From: Acidobacteriota bacterium
GTDB lineage: Bacteria > Acidobacteriota > Blastocatellia > Chloracidobacteriales > Chloracidobacteriaceae
Assembly: GCA_016208495.1 (NCBI GenBank)
Contig: JACQXX010000021.1
Coordinates: forward strand, 1-50,889
Length of the DNA stretch: 50,889 nt
Reading direction: 5' to 3'
Shown here piece after piece: positions 17,901-27,043 of this stretch. Under the pieces are notes generated by a model that saw nothing but the letters and a program-made list of their open reading frames with translations, did no database searches and was not told the DNA's origin. Every line of letters starts with the position of its first letter. The stretch's first letter is position 1. Position numbers and translations under genes: made by a program.

Positions 17901-18445
17901 TTGCCACCCACGGTTTTTTCCTGCCGGGCGAGCCTGGAAAGCCGGATGTTCCATTGACAACTGAGCTGGATCGGTCCCTGCGCAATCTAACACCGTTGAT
18001 GGTCAGTGCTGATGAGTCGGTAACCAATCCCTTGCTGCGTTCTGGTCTTGGTTTAGCCGGGGCCAATCTCCGTAAGAGTGGCGACGAAGATGGTATTTTA
18101 ACGGCGCTGGAGGCGACCGGGCTTGATCTGTGGGGCACCAAACTGGTGGTGCTTTCGGCCTGCGACACCGGAGTGGGCGATGTGAAAAATGGGGAAGGTG
18201 TCTATGGGTTACGGCGAGCACTGGTTCTGGCTGGTTCGGAAAGCCAGGTGATGAGCCTGTGGCCGGTCTCGGATCGCGGGACGCTTGAGTTGATGATCGG
18301 ATATTATCGGAATTTACTGGCTGGTCAGGGCCGAACCGAAGCCTTGCGCACCGTGCAACTTCAGATGCTGCGCAACCCCAGATATCGCCATCCCTTTTAC
18401 TGGGCAAGCTTTATCCAATCGGGGGCGTGGGGGAAGTTGGAGTGA
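14963..18445 (+). CDS. Secreted TPR-CHAT protein (caspase-like protease domain)
   Basis: A 1160-residue protein. Residues 1-24 look like a Sec signal peptide. About 45-150 is a beta domain like the PPC (pre-peptidase C-terminal) fold, with [12 protein letters not shown] and GEYRVEV. About 155-640 holds around ten 42-residue kinesin-light-chain-type TPRs with recurring ALGPEHPxVA and [18 protein letters not shown] coiled stretch follows (about 680-750). The CHAT domain (about 850-1160) has catalytic His983 ([10 protein letters not shown]) and Cys1067 ([13 protein letters not shown]). CHAT proteases belong to clan CD with caspases. With a signal peptide it would act in the periplasm or outside, unlike the cytoplasmic TPR-CHAT of type III-E CRISPR. 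No substrate gene is evident; the gene stands alone, divergent from icd. Confidence 0.93.
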   Translation: MKPISLFSLCMTVCLAVNAPYLAGVSDLFSRIYPGLVQVQPMTELVPGGHVLRDLKGGETHSYTLKLKVDQFVDLQVMQKGADVVLRICGPDGAKLQEIDSPNGSDGPESLFWVSSIAGEYRVEVRSLEKNAPSGQYEIELRTVRQATEADRELGSTIQLDLEAAEFLKANQLDRALPLVEKAQAIREKFLPIEHVQVLTGLDRLSRLYQAAGENARWISTEERRVAAYRKALGPEHPNVAVMFNDLAVAYQSLENLAQAESLFQQALAIYEKTLGPEHREVSVTMNNLGLLYQAKGEYTKAETFFLKSLVMREKLFPPGHPIIDQARNNLGWLYREKGEYGKAEAILQQALIGLEKSIGPQHRNVAYVLLNLASVYQDLGNLGKSELLLQRALNIREKALGPDHPEVAVTLNNLGYLYREKGDYDKAIQLLERALTIYEKKLGTEHREIANSLNNIGLAYFGKKEFTRAEQYFQRAQAMYEKVLGPDHQLVARPLANLANVYQETGQLTQAEALLQRALKITNHSVGQESVLSAKILANAGKVSQQNADYLAAEQYFQQALMIWEKTCDDAYPLLGNTLTQLSRLYQVTGNFPKAIEAQVRANETRERDLARNLVTGSERQKLTYLELSSKEKDISLSLHLQHQFDNALAARMAFQVLLVRKGRALDAMTDVMERLRRQAGPEDQKLIDNLAAEKTALSQLTLRGPGKEGAATYRTTLQSLEAKVEQLEAALSARSAEYRVQTQVVTLEAVTKAIPADSVLVEYVEYRPFDAKTAGFGKPRYAAYVLDHTGKLAWADLGEAEKIEGLVQQFRSVLRTKSANLERQVKPAARAIDDLVMAPIRRLAGNKRHLLISPDGALNLVPFGALVDQKGRFLVKTYTTTYLTSGRDLLRMQGGIPNQHPPLVVASPDFGSQTDTSALESGRTLVLNDVRVFFLPLPGTQKEAQSLQHIFPTATVVTGSAATETALKQAKSPKLLHIATHGFFLPGEPGKPDVPLTTELDRSLRNLTPLMVSADESVTNPLLRSGLGLAGANLRKSGDEDGILTALEATGLDLWGTKLVVLSACDTGVGDVKNGEGVYGLRRALVLAGSESQVMSLWPVSDRGTLELMIGYYRNLLAGQGRTEALRTVQLQMLRNPRYRHPFYWASFIQSGAWGKLE

Positions 18446-18668
18446 CTGCCGGGGTCCAAATTGCCTTATCTTCTGCACCGGTAGGGCAACAACCTCGAAA
18501 CCTTTGATAAACCGGCAAACGTTGACACTGGCGGAACCCGTCAACTATTATCGCCCCCAGTACTCATCCAAGCTGTATTTTCTTTATCTCTTCATAGACA
18601 AATCAGTTACCGAACCTTCAAGGTTTCAGCCTTCAGGCCAGTTTATCTGCCATCCAGGGGAAGTTTTC

Positions 18669-20345
18669 ATGACGACGCACCACATTACTCATCCACTTGA
18701 CGAAGTCCAGCGCGAGTGGGAAGAGGGGACACTCAAGCGCACGCTGGCCAAAATGCCGGAGTCACAGGACACCTTTACCACTGTTTCTCTCAAACCAATT
18801 CAGCGTTTGTACACGCCAACTGACCTGCCCGATTTTGAGTATGAGCGGGACCTTGGGTTCCCGGGCCAGTTTCCCTACACGCGGGGCGTCCACGCCACCG
18901 GGTATCGAGGCAAACCCTGGACCATGCGTCAGTTCGCCGGGTTTGGCTCGGCGGACGATACCAACCAGCGGTTTAAATACCTGCTGGCCCAGGGCCAAAT
19001 GGGGCTTTCGGTGGCCTTTGACCTGCCGACCCTGATGGGCTATGACTCAGACAGCCCACTCTCAAATGGCGAAGTCGGAAAGTGCGGCGTGGCGATTTCC
19101 AGTCTGGAAGACATGGAGCGCCTCTTTGATGGCATTCCGCTAGAGCAGGTCACAACTTCGATGACCATTAATGCGCCGGCCTCGGTGATTTTTGCCATGT
19201 ATCTGGCGGTGGCCGAAAAGCAGGGCGCCGATCTGAAGAAAATCTCTGGAACGCTCCAAAATGACATTCTGAAAGAATACATTGCCCAGAAAGAATGGAT
19301 TTACCCACCGCGTCCGGCCATGCGGTTGATTACCGACATCTTTGAGTATTGCGCCAAAGAAGTCCCCAAATGGAACTCAATTTCGATTTCCGGCTATCAC
19401 ATCCGCGAAGCTGGTGCCACCGCCGCCCAGGAACTGGCGTTTACGCTCCGCGATGGCATCGAATATGTCCAGTTTGGCATTGATGCCGGCCTGGATGTTG
19501 ACGAATTTGCCCCACGTCTGTCCTTCTTCTTTAATTCGCACAATGATTTCTTCGAGGAAATCGCCAAATATCGCGCCGCCCGCCGGATTTGGGGCCGGGT
19601 GATGCGTGACCGGTTCAACGCCAAAAACGAGCGGTCCTGGATGCTGCGCTTCCATGCCCAGACCGCCGGATGTACGTTGACCGCGCAACAGCCATACAAT
19701 AACGTGGTTCGGGTGGCCATTCAGGCCCTGGCGGCGGTGCTGGGCGGCGCGCAATCACTCCATACCAATTCGCTGGACGAAACGCTGGCGCTTCCAACTG
19801 AAGAATCAGTCACGATTGCACTTCGAACACAACAAATCATTGCCCACGAAACCGGGGTTGTGAACACGGTGGATCCGCTTGGCGGAAGCTACTTTGTGGA
19901 AAAGCTAACCAACGAACTCGAAGCCGAGGCGATGGAGTACATCAACCGGATTGATGCCATGGGTGGTATGGTCGAAGCGATTGAACATGGCTTCCCCCAG
20001 AAGGAAATCCAGGAATCGTCATACCTGTACCAGAAAGCGTTTGAACGGAAAGAAAAAATCGTGGTCGGCGTCAACGAATTTACCCAGGCTGAATCCCAGC
20101 CGTTGTCAACACTGGTCATTGATGATGCCGTTGAACTCGACCAGCGCCAGCGCCTGACCGCGCTCCGCGCCCGTCGTGATCAGCCCCGGGTTGAACAAAC
20201 CCTCCGCGCCCTGGCCGAAGGAGCACACGGAACCGCCAACACAATGCCTTTGATTTTGGATTGTGTTCGGGCCTATGCCACATTGGGCGAAATTTGCGAT
20301 TGCTTGCGGCCAGCGTTTGGCGAATACAAAGAACCAGCCTTTTAA
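18669..20345 (+). CDS. Acyl-CoA mutase large subunit (methylmalonyl-CoA mutase family), isobutyryl-CoA mutase-type active site
   Basis: 558 residues from the ATG at 18669, with AGGGGAAG upstream; a longer frame from 18504 lacks homology and a binding site. This is the catalytic TIM-barrel subunit without the B12 domain, which is a separate gene at 21441. It has [63 protein letters not shown] with His244, and [15 protein letters not shown]. Automatic annotation would call it methylmalonyl-CoA mutase. However, the two specificity positions are Phe89 (Tyr in methylmalonyl-CoA mutase) and Gln207 (Arg there). Phe/Gln at a spacing of 118 is the pair known for isobutyryl-CoA mutase (Phe80/Gln198 in IcmA). 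The likely reaction is isobutyryl-CoA to n-butyryl-CoA, with adenosylcobalamin. No meaB-like chaperone is nearby. Confidence 0.88.
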   Translation: MTTHHITHPLDEVQREWEEGTLKRTLAKMPESQDTFTTVSLKPIQRLYTPTDLPDFEYERDLGFPGQFPYTRGVHATGYRGKPWTMRQFAGFGSADDTNQRFKYLLAQGQMGLSVAFDLPTLMGYDSDSPLSNGEVGKCGVAISSLEDMERLFDGIPLEQVTTSMTINAPASVIFAMYLAVAEKQGADLKKISGTLQNDILKEYIAQKEWIYPPRPAMRLITDIFEYCAKEVPKWNSISISGYHIREAGATAAQELAFTLRDGIEYVQFGIDAGLDVDEFAPRLSFFFNSHNDFFEEIAKYRAARRIWGRVMRDRFNAKNERSWMLRFHAQTAGCTLTAQQPYNNVVRVAIQALAAVLGGAQSLHTNSLDETLALPTEESVTIALRTQQIIAHETGVVNTVDPLGGSYFVEKLTNELEAEAMEYINRIDAMGGMVEAIEHGFPQKEIQESSYLYQKAFERKEKIVVGVNEFTQAESQPLSTLVIDDAVELDQRQRLTALRARRDQPRVEQTLRALAEGAHGTANTMPLILDCVRAYATLGEICDCLRPAFGEYKEPAF

Positions 20346-20350
20346 GACAG

Positions 20351-20450
20351 AATGAAGAATCTTTTGAGTGAAGAATGAAGAAAAAATCCGCATAATTTCT
20401 CAATTCTTCATTCTTCATTTTTCATTCTCAATTCTCAATTCTTCATTCAG
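20351..20450. repeat. Inverted pair of GAATGAAG / CTTCATTC arrays
   Basis: GAATGAAGAAT-type units on the left (20351-20380) and ATTCTTCATTC-type units on the right (20402-20450), separated by about 20 bases. The arms are complementary and could form one long hairpin between the mutase gene and the response regulator. Confidence 0.6.
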
Positions 20451-20477
20451 ATAAGCCTTTGGAAATAAAGGATATTT

Positions 20478-21176
20478 ATGGCACGAATCTTGGTGATAGA
20501 CGATGAAAGCGACATCCGAATGGCGACGATTATGGCCCTCCAGACAGGAGGCCATACCATCGTTGAAGCCGACAGTGGAATTGCCGCGATGAAGCAGCTC
20601 AAAGATCAGCTCCGGTCAAACACGCTGGTTGATCTGATTGTATGTGACGTAATGATGCCCGGGATGACTGGGCATGACGTCTGTCAGTTGGTACGGCTTG
20701 ACCCGGCGCTGAGCGACATTCCGTTTATTTTCTTGAGTGCCAAGCGTGACGCCGATGAGCGTCTGGAAGGCATCGAAGCCGGGGCTGATGACTATGTTGG
20801 CAAGCCTTTTTCGCTGCAGGAACTACACCTGCGGGTCAATGCGGCACTGGCAAAACACAAACAACTGGTCGCCACCGGGCAGCGCATCTCCGCCGACCCG
20901 CTGATTCAACTGTCACTGGCCCAATGTATTGATTTGATTGTTCGCCATACCTTGAGTGGGAAACTATCGGTGTTACTCAAAGGAACCATTCAGGGCACAA
21001 TCTTTTTTGAAGGTGGGCATGCCGTCCACGCCAAGCTGGAAGACAAAATCGGAGAGGCGGCAGTGCGTGAAATTCTAGCGTCTCAACTACTTATGTATTC
21101 CTTTGAAGCCTATGAAGTAACCGACCAGATGACGATGGCCATGGATATTTCGCGGGCAATCAAACGACCGAATTAA
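20478..21176 (+). CDS. Response regulator with C-terminal DUF4388 (PATAN-like) domain
   Basis: 232 residues. The receiver domain (about 1-125) has the acidic pair at D7-D8-E9, phospho-acceptor Asp in LIVCDVMMPGMTG, Thr/Ser in FIFLSAKRD and Lys in VGKPFSLQEL. The C-terminal part (about 135-230) has SLAQCIDLIVRHTLSGKLSVL and GTIFFEGGHAVHAKLEDKIGEAAV, the DUF4388/PATAN pattern found in signalling proteins of environmental bacteria. There is no DNA-binding domain, so it probably signals by protein contact. It sits between the two mutase subunit genes on the same strand. Whether it controls them is unknown, and no kinase is adjacent. Confidence 0.87.
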   Translation: MARILVIDDESDIRMATIMALQTGGHTIVEADSGIAAMKQLKDQLRSNTLVDLIVCDVMMPGMTGHDVCQLVRLDPALSDIPFIFLSAKRDADERLEGIEAGADDYVGKPFSLQELHLRVNAALAKHKQLVATGQRISADPLIQLSLAQCIDLIVRHTLSGKLSVLLKGTIQGTIFFEGGHAVHAKLEDKIGEAAVREILASQLLMYSFEAYEVTDQMTMAMDISRAIKRPN

Positions 21177-21177
21177 A

Positions 21178-21370
21178 GGGTTCCGGGTTCCGGGTTCCGG
21201 GTTCCGGGTTCCGGGTTCCGGGTTTTCGAACCCAAACCCGAACGTCGTGTTATTTCAGATCCTGATAAGTCTTTGCGGAAAAAATTCCCCGTTTCTAAAG
21301 GTTCAATGATTGAACAGATTGTCTTCCCTGAACCCTGAACCCTGAACCCTGAACCCTGAACCCTGAACCC
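21178..21370. repeat. TTCCGGG heptamer array facing a CCCTGAA heptamer array
   Basis: Six perfect copies of TTCCGGG (21181-21222), a spacer of about 100 bases, then six copies of CCCTGAA (21326-21367). The right unit is the reverse complement of TTCAGGG, one base from TTCCGGG, so the arms pair imperfectly. It lies between the response regulator and the B12-binding subunit. Confidence 0.9.
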
Positions 21371-21440
21371 TAAATTGTGTTGCCCCACGCTTCAAAAACT
21401 GCCGTCTGGCAGAAAAAATTCAAATTTTGTTGAAAGAACT

Positions 21441-21860
21441 ATGCAACCGACCATGAGTGAAGCACCTGAAAAGAAAATTCGAATCCTCATTGCCAAGCCT
21501 GGCCTGGATGGTCATGACCGGGGGGCAAAGTATATTGCCCGTGTGTTGCGCGATGCTGGAATGGAGGTAATTTACACCGGACTTCGACAAACGCCCGAAC
21601 AAATTGTCACGGCTGCACTCCAGGAAGACGTTGATGCGATTGGCGTTTCGATTTTATCTGGTGCGCATATGACGTTATTTCCTCGCATTTTGGAACTGAT
21701 GAAGGACAAAGAGCTTGATGATGTGCTGCTCTTTGGCGGTGGAATCATTCCGGATGAAGATATTCCAAAGCTTAAGGATCTTGGGGTTGGTGAAATTTTC
21801 ACCCCCGGCGCCCTTTCCGAAGACATCATTCGCTACCTGACCGAGTCCATTCGCAAGTAA
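21441..21860 (+). CDS. Acyl-CoA mutase small subunit, cobalamin-binding
   Basis: 139 residues from the ATG at 21441; a second ATG follows four codons later (MSEAPEK). A single B12-binding domain. The motif [11 protein letters not shown] gives D23-x-H25-x-x-G28, where the His replaces dimethylbenzimidazole as lower cobalt ligand. [13 protein letters not shown] and [13 protein letters not shown] complete the Rossmann-like fold. It must pair with the large subunit encoded at 18669-20345; a split arrangement is known for IcmA/IcmB and archaeal mutases. The response regulator gene lies between the two. GAAAGA upstream is a weak ribosome binding site. Confidence 0.93.
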   Translation: MQPTMSEAPEKKIRILIAKPGLDGHDRGAKYIARVLRDAGMEVIYTGLRQTPEQIVTAALQEDVDAIGVSILSGAHMTLFPRILELMKDKELDDVLLFGGGIIPDEDIPKLKDLGVGEIFTPGALSEDIIRYLTESIRK

Positions 21861-21861
21861 T

Positions 21862-22012
21862 CCCTGGGCTGAAGAAACCGGGCTGAAGAAGTTGGGTAAT
21901 TCAGTCCTGAGCTTGCGAATTTTCAGCCCGAAGTCTTCAGCCCGAAGTTTTCAGCCCCAAGCCCTGAGCTTGCGAATCTTCAGCCCAAAGTCTTCAGCCC
22001 CAAGCCCTATTC
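21862..22012. repeat. GGGCTGAAG / CTTCAGCCC and CCCCAAGCCCT repeat cluster
   Basis: GGGCTGAAG units at the left (21867-21892) face many CTTCAGCCC and AGCCCCAAGCCCT units at the right, ending 2 nt before the ATG of pgeF. TGAGCTTGCGAATTTTCAGC occurs twice with one change (21909, 21966). Confidence 0.75.
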
Positions 22013-22014
22013 TT

Positions 22015-22818
22015 ATGTTTGAGCTTCGACACCACGGCACCACCGCCGTTATTGTGTGTTCCACATTGGAAAATCTGGGATTTATCAACGGATTCAGTAC
22101 CCGTCTGGGCGGAGTGAGTCCGTTGCCTGAATCAGCACTGAATCTGGGACATTTTGGCGGCGATACTCACGAAAATGTGGATGAAAACCGCCGCCGATTT
22201 TTGACGGTTTTGAACGCCGCTGAGTATCCAATTCATACCTTGAAACAGGTTCATTCAGCACTGGTGCATCAAGCTGATCCTCAGGATATCACTGGACCAA
22301 AACGTGAAGGAGATGCCCTGGTTGGTCAGGAAGCCGGAAAGCTGGTTGGTGTGTTGACGGCTGACTGCTTGCCGGTTTTGATTGTGGATCCGAAAACCGG
22401 GGCCTATACGGCGGTTCATGCCGGCTGGCGCGGAACCCTCCAGCGCATTACCGAAGAAGCGGTTCGCGCCCTGTCTGAAGTGTTTGGAGTTTCCCCATCT
22501 GATTGCCACGTGGCGCTTGGTCCCTGTGCCACGGCGACGCACTATGAAGTTGGCGACGAACTGGTTGATCAGTTTCGGGAGGTCTTTGACGAAGCGGCTG
22601 AGGGCTTTTTTCAGCGACCTGCTGGAAGTCGCAAGGCCCATCTGGATGTGCAGGCGGCCAATCTTCATCAGTTGGTCAGGGCTGGGATTCCACGTCATCA
22701 AATCTACATTTCCGAGTACTGCACCATGCAGCGCAACGACTGGTTTTTTTCCTACCGGTGCGAAAAAGAAACTGGCCGGGTTGGGCGGCTGCTGTCGGTT
22801 GTCGGACGCAAACTCTGA
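22015..22818 (+). CDS. pgeF: PgeF/YfiH-family multicopper-oxidase-like enzyme (purine nucleoside phosphorylase, laccase domain)
   Basis: 267 residues from the ATG at 22015; the upstream extension is translated repeat. Motifs are GFSTRLGGVS, TLKQVHSALVH, VGVLTADCLPVLIVD, YTAVHAGWRGTLQ and ALGPCATATHYEVGDEL; the conserved His, Cys and His bind one zinc. Family members (YfiH, PgeF, FAMIN) phosphorolyse purine nucleosides and can deaminate adenosine; E. coli YfiH also edits cell-wall precursors. The downstream run of nucleotidase, RpiB and DeoC genes supports a nucleoside role here, which is inference. There is no visible ribosome binding site. Confidence 0.9.
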   Translation: MFELRHHGTTAVIVCSTLENLGFINGFSTRLGGVSPLPESALNLGHFGGDTHENVDENRRRFLTVLNAAEYPIHTLKQVHSALVHQADPQDITGPKREGDALVGQEAGKLVGVLTADCLPVLIVDPKTGAYTAVHAGWRGTLQRITEEAVRALSEVFGVSPSDCHVALGPCATATHYEVGDELVDQFREVFDEAAEGFFQRPAGSRKAHLDVQAANLHQLVRAGIPRHQIYISEYCTMQRNDWFFSYRCEKETGRVGRLLSVVGRKL

Positions 22819-22855
22819 AGCAATTGCATAATTCATAATTGACACGCCGTTTACG

Positions 22856-25054
22856 ATGAAACAAGGTAAAAAACGAACTCCATCACCGACCCAACCTGAC
22901 CCAAGCATCGAGTTACCCGCCGGTACACCTACCTCAGAACCACAATTTACACTTCCGTCCTCAGTCAGTGCCGTGATCCCCCTGGTTACCTTTGTGGTGG
23001 CACTCACCGGGTACTGGTTTACCATGGCCCGAACCGTCACGCTGGTTGACAGCGGAGAACTCATTTTGACGGCGGCCACCTGGGGGGTGGCGCATCCACC
23101 TGGAGTTCCGCTCTACACCTTTTTGGGATTTTTCTTCAGCAAACTCCCGATTGGCAGTGTGGCTTTTCGCATCACGCTGATGTCGGGTGTCTTTGCAGCG
23201 TTGACGGCGGCGATGGTGACGCTCCTGACTCGTGAAATCTGGTGGTTGATGCGTGAGAAAGAAGAATTAGCCCGACGTCGCCCCAGCAACAAAAAAAATG
23301 AGCCGGGTGGAGACTCCGCCCCACTTGCCCAATGGTCAGTGGTCTTTGCCGAAGTTTTGATTCCACTTGGTACTGGACTGGCCTTTGCCTTCTCAAAAAC
23401 GCTCTGGTATTACGCCTCGGTCGCTGAAGTCTATTCCTTGAATCTGGCGCTGCTCGGCATCGTGATTTTTCTGGTGACACGCTGGTTGCGAGTCAGAGTT
23501 CAAAACCTGGCAACTCAATCCGAGTCGTGTGAAACCTGGTGGCTGATTGCCGGGGCCACGCTGGTCTATGGTCTGGCGCTCGGGGTGCATCACGTGACAA
23601 TTGTGCTGACCTTTCCGGCGTTTGTGATTCTGGTCTGGATGTCAGCCGGAACCGCATTTTTTCGCAGCCGTGAGTTTGCCTGGTCAGTGGGGACGGCTGT
23701 GGTTGGAGTGGTCCTGGTCTATGCCTATCTGCCGCTGGCTGCTTTGCGTGAACCAGTACTGAGTTGGGGCTATCCGGCAACTGTCGAGCGGTTTCTCTGG
23801 CACATTTCCGGCAAGCAGTATCAGGTCAATCTTTTTTCGGCGGATGGTGAAAAGGTGGCGGCTGAATTCCGCACTTTCTTAGCGTTGCTGGTTAATCAAC
23901 TGACCCCGGCTGCCACAGTGGGAATGCTTGTCGGAGTATGGGCGCTCTGGCACAAAAACCGCACCTGGCTCATTTTTCTCTTGCTGGTCGTGGTCTTGAA
24001 CGTCGCGTACTCAATCAACTATGAAATTGCCGAGGATAAAGACGCCTATTACCTGCCGACCCATCTTGCCTGTGCCCTGATGCTTGGGATTGGGCTCCAG
24101 TTTCTGGTGGAACAGATTCGGCTTTTTGGGAAAGTTGCAATTGCCGTGGCTGGAGTGGCGATTGTGGCCTTGCCGGCGGTGTGCTTCGGCTTGCATTTTC
24201 AGGAAAACAACAAACGCACCTACCTGATTGCCCGTGATTATGTCGAAAACACCCTGCGCACCGTGTCACCCGGCGGACTGCTGTTGACGCTCGACTGGCA
24301 GGTATATTCGCCCTATCTGTATCTGCGCCATATCGAAGGCTTTCGGACAGATGCCACTGTGGTGGATGTCAATCTGATGCGACGCTCGTGGTACGTGGAT
24401 CGGTATTTGCCGCGACAATATCCGGAGATGATGCAGGCTTGTGCGGCTGAAAAACAGGCGTTTCTGGAAGATTTATCACTCTTTGAACACGATCAGCCCT
24501 ATAACGCCGAGCAGATTCAAAAACACTTTCTAGCCCTCATCGAAGCCATGGTGAAATACCACCTCTCCCGGCAAGGCGTGTGGTTGATGTTGCCGATGGA
24601 ACCAGGGGTTGGTCAGGGGTACACCTGGGTGCCCGAAGGTCTGACCATGCATGTGGTTTCTGAATCACAGACCGAAGCCCAGCGCAAATATACAACGGCG
24701 CCAGCCCTGGAATTACGTGGGCTCCTGGATCAGTCCGTGTTTTTGGACGAAGTCGCCAAAGGAAAAGTCGCTGAGACCTATTCGATGATGATTGCCAATC
24801 GTGGAAAATATTTGACTTTAATTGGCCAACCAGAGGCTGCATTTGAGCAGCTTCGACTTGCACTTCAACTCGATTCGGACAATGATCGAGCCTACGAATT
24901 TATGGGCGATATCTATGTCTCGCAAGGTCTGCTTGGAGCCGCCCAGGATGCCTATCAGACCGCCCTGCAGTTCAATCCCAACAACACCAGTGCTCGCCAG
25001 AGTTTACAACGGTTGATTCCGCCACCGGCCCCGGCGACACCCCCAAAACCTTAA
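22856..25054 (+). CDS. DUF2723 membrane protein with C-terminal TPR
   Basis: A 732-residue integral membrane protein. After a Pro-rich cytoplasmic N-terminus (1-33) there are about 11 hydrophobic helices. The DUF2723 hallmark TLVDSGELILTAATWGVAHPPGVPLYTFLG lies at about 62-91, with the Asp-Glu pair used by GT-C type glycosyltransferases. After about residue 450 a soluble region follows, ending in two TPRs (YLTLIGQPEAAFEQLRLAL, GLLGAAQDAYQTALQFNPN). It probably transfers a sugar from a lipid-linked donor at the outer face of the membrane; the acceptor is unknown. It lies 37 nt after pgeF and 6 nt before the nucleotidase genes. Confidence 0.85.
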   Translation: MKQGKKRTPSPTQPDPSIELPAGTPTSEPQFTLPSSVSAVIPLVTFVVALTGYWFTMARTVTLVDSGELILTAATWGVAHPPGVPLYTFLGFFFSKLPIGSVAFRITLMSGVFAALTAAMVTLLTREIWWLMREKEELARRRPSNKKNEPGGDSAPLAQWSVVFAEVLIPLGTGLAFAFSKTLWYYASVAEVYSLNLALLGIVIFLVTRWLRVRVQNLATQSESCETWWLIAGATLVYGLALGVHHVTIVLTFPAFVILVWMSAGTAFFRSREFAWSVGTAVVGVVLVYAYLPLAALREPVLSWGYPATVERFLWHISGKQYQVNLFSADGEKVAAEFRTFLALLVNQLTPAATVGMLVGVWALWHKNRTWLIFLLLVVVLNVAYSINYEIAEDKDAYYLPTHLACALMLGIGLQFLVEQIRLFGKVAIAVAGVAIVALPAVCFGLHFQENNKRTYLIARDYVENTLRTVSPGGLLLTLDWQVYSPYLYLRHIEGFRTDATVVDVNLMRRSWYVDRYLPRQYPEMMQACAAEKQAFLEDLSLFEHDQPYNAEQIQKHFLALIEAMVKYHLSRQGVWLMLPMEPGVGQGYTWVPEGLTMHVVSESQTEAQRKYTTAPALELRGLLDQSVFLDEVAKGKVAETYSMMIANRGKYLTLIGQPEAAFEQLRLALQLDSDNDRAYEFMGDIYVSQGLLGAAQDAYQTALQFNPNNTSARQSLQRLIPPPAPATPPKP

Positions 25055-25060
25055 AAAAGC

Positions 25061-25909
25061 ATGATGAATTTTCGGTCGCGTTTGCTTTCCTTGTGGTTGT
25101 TCATTTCACTGGTCGCCGTACCAGTGGCAGGCATTCCAGCATTCGCCACGGGCCAGAAGGCTGCTCAACAGCCGGTTCGCCGTGTTGAAGTCGAGCCGGA
25201 AAAAACCAAAGCCACCATCCTCACGGCTGATGAAACCGTCGCTGAAGATCCGGAAGTCAAAATATTTGTCGAAAAGTATGGGGCTTCAATCAAGGCCAAG
25301 CTTTCAGAAGTGATTGCTCACACCCCACGTGAGATCCGTCGTGGATCTGGCTCCGATTTGGGGCGACTTGTGGCTGATGCCATGCTGGCCGTTGCCCATC
25401 AGAAAACCAAACGAAAAGTTGATCTGGCGATTTCAAATACCTATGGCATGCGTGGTGATTTACCGGCTGGCGATATCACGATTGCCAATGTTTTTACCAT
25501 TATGCCGTTTGAAAACCAGCTTGTGTTGCTCGAATTAACCGGGCAACAATTGCTGGAAGGTTTTGAATATGTCGCCACACACTTTGACGAATCGGCGGGT
25601 TTTCCGCTGGCCAACTGTATTGTCCGAGTCAAAGACGAGAAACTGGTAAGCGTCGAAATTGGCGGCCTGCCGCTCGATCCAAAGAAAACCTACACGCTCG
25701 CCACCAGTGATTATTTGTACTATGGGGGCGATGGCTACCACTTTAGCCAGGGCAAGAATTTCCGCCACGTCGGGGTTACGCTTCGGGATGCCATCATTAG
25801 TTACATGCGTCAGCAAAAGACGGTTGAAATCCCAACCCAGGCCCGATTTATCAACGAATCAGCGCCAACCGATACACAACGGGAAACACCAGCAGGAGGT
25901 CAGCGATGA
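25061..25909 (+). CDS. 5'-nucleotidase C-terminal (substrate-binding) domain protein, exported
   Basis: 282 residues with a Sec signal peptide (about 1-30, cleavage near AFATG). The mature part matches the 5_nucleotid_C domain alone: GSDLGRLVADAMLAVA, DLAISNTYGMRGDLPAGDIT, VFTIMPFENQLVLLELTGQQL and YTLATSDYLYYGGDGYHF. In UshA-type enzymes this domain binds the nucleoside and follows the metal domain in one chain. Here it is separate and is encoded before the metal domain, with a 4-nt ATGA overlap. Coupled translation implies equal amounts and a two-chain enzyme in the periplasm. Confidence 0.9.
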   Translation: MMNFRSRLLSLWLFISLVAVPVAGIPAFATGQKAAQQPVRRVEVEPEKTKATILTADETVAEDPEVKIFVEKYGASIKAKLSEVIAHTPREIRRGSGSDLGRLVADAMLAVAHQKTKRKVDLAISNTYGMRGDLPAGDITIANVFTIMPFENQLVLLELTGQQLLEGFEYVATHFDESAGFPLANCIVRVKDEKLVSVEIGGLPLDPKKTYTLATSDYLYYGGDGYHFSQGKNFRHVGVTLRDAIISYMRQQKTVEIPTQARFINESAPTDTQRETPAGGQR

Positions 25910-26817
25910 ACCGAAGAACTTTTTTGACCACCGGACTGGCTGCTACGACAGGTGTTGCCCTTGGCGGCTTTCCCTCAATTATCAAAGCCCAGTCCGCCGA
26001 AACGCGAATCACGGTTTTGCACACCAACGATACCCATTCTCAAATTGAACCGATGGTCGCCGGGGTGAATGTCGGGAAGGGCGGTATTGCCCGTCGCATG
26101 ACACTCATCAAGCAAGTCCGACAGGAATCTCCTAACACGATCCTGGTTGATGGTGGCGATGTTTGCCAGGGCACACCGTTCTTCAATTTCTATCGGGGTG
26201 AGGTCGAGTACAAGGCAATGTCAATGATGGGGTACACGGCTGGAACGCTGGGAAATCATGAATTTGACAATGGCGTGGGCCCGTTGGCCAAAGCCCTTTC
26301 ATTTGCGAATTTTCCGATTGTGAATTCCAACTATGATTTTTCAGGCGCGCCAAAATTACGGGCGCGAGTCAGGCCCTTTATCGTGCGCACTATTGGAGGT
26401 ATCCGGGTCGGGATTTTTGGGCTCGGCGTCAATTTCAAAAATTTGGTTTTGCCCGATAACCATAAAGGGATAAAGTACCGCGATCCAATTGAAGTCTCAC
26501 GACAAATGGTCAAACAGTTACGCGAACGTGAAAACTGTGACTTTGTCCTGGCACTCTCTCATTTAGGTTACCCCAAAGACAATATTGGGACCAATCTGCT
26601 CATTCATGACATCATGGTGGCCGAACAAGTTGAAGGCATTGATTTTATTGTCGGCGGCCACACCCATATGTGGATGGATGAACCTGACGTTATCACCCGC
26701 TCAGGTGGTGGCAAAACGGTGTTATTCCAGGCTGGATATGCGGGGGTCAGAATGGGGCGGGTTGATTTCTATTTCCGTGATCGAAAACTGGCTGCCTGGA
26801 ACGGAAAACCGAGTTAA
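25906..26817 (+). CDS. 5'-nucleotidase metallophosphoesterase domain protein, Tat-exported
   Basis: 303 residues starting MNRRTFLTTGLAATTGVALGG, a twin-arginine signal. The metallophosphatase domain has D42 and H44 (HTNDTHSQ), D85 (VDGGDVCQGTPF), N117-H118 (LGNHEFD), a His in LALSHLGYP and GGHTHMW near the end: the full di-metal site of UshA-type 5'-nucleotidases. The usual C-terminal substrate domain is absent and supplied by the preceding gene. AGGAGG lies 6 nt before the ATG, inside the upstream gene. It would hydrolyse nucleoside 5'-phosphates or related esters outside the cytoplasm. Tat export is expected because metal is loaded before transport. Confidence 0.92.
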   Translation: MNRRTFLTTGLAATTGVALGGFPSIIKAQSAETRITVLHTNDTHSQIEPMVAGVNVGKGGIARRMTLIKQVRQESPNTILVDGGDVCQGTPFFNFYRGEVEYKAMSMMGYTAGTLGNHEFDNGVGPLAKALSFANFPIVNSNYDFSGAPKLRARVRPFIVRTIGGIRVGIFGLGVNFKNLVLPDNHKGIKYRDPIEVSRQMVKQLRERENCDFVLALSHLGYPKDNIGTNLLIHDIMVAEQVEGIDFIVGGHTHMWMDEPDVITRSGGGKTVLFQAGYAGVRMGRVDFYFRDRKLAAWNGKPS

Positions 26818-26824
26818 GAGAATG

Positions 26825-27012
26825 AAGAGTGTGGTTAGGAGTCGTTAAAAAACAAGTTCCCATTTTGAAAAAAAGTGCTATCCAGCCAAAGAGAGCGAAG
26901 AGTAAGGGACTGTAAAAATACAACTTCCCGTTTTTATCGAAAGTCACCCGGAGAGATCCAATTTCAGAACAGGAAGGTTTCTAACCACTCATCACTAGCC
27001 ACTAACCACTAT
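26825..27012. repeat. GTGGTTAG / CTAACCAC inverted pair
   Basis: GTGGTTAGGAG at 26830-26840 faces CTAACCACTCATCACTAGCC and ACTAACCACT just before 27012. The right array reaches to within about 30 bases of the rpiB start. A related larger array is at 31720-31842. Confidence 0.6.
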
Positions 27013-27043
27013 GATTGCTTCATTCTTTCTTTCACCGAGGCTT

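Noticed and set aside
22255-23079. Minus-strand 274-codon reading frame
   Set aside because: It is antisense to pgeF and the start of the DUF2723 gene, both of which have clear family motifs.
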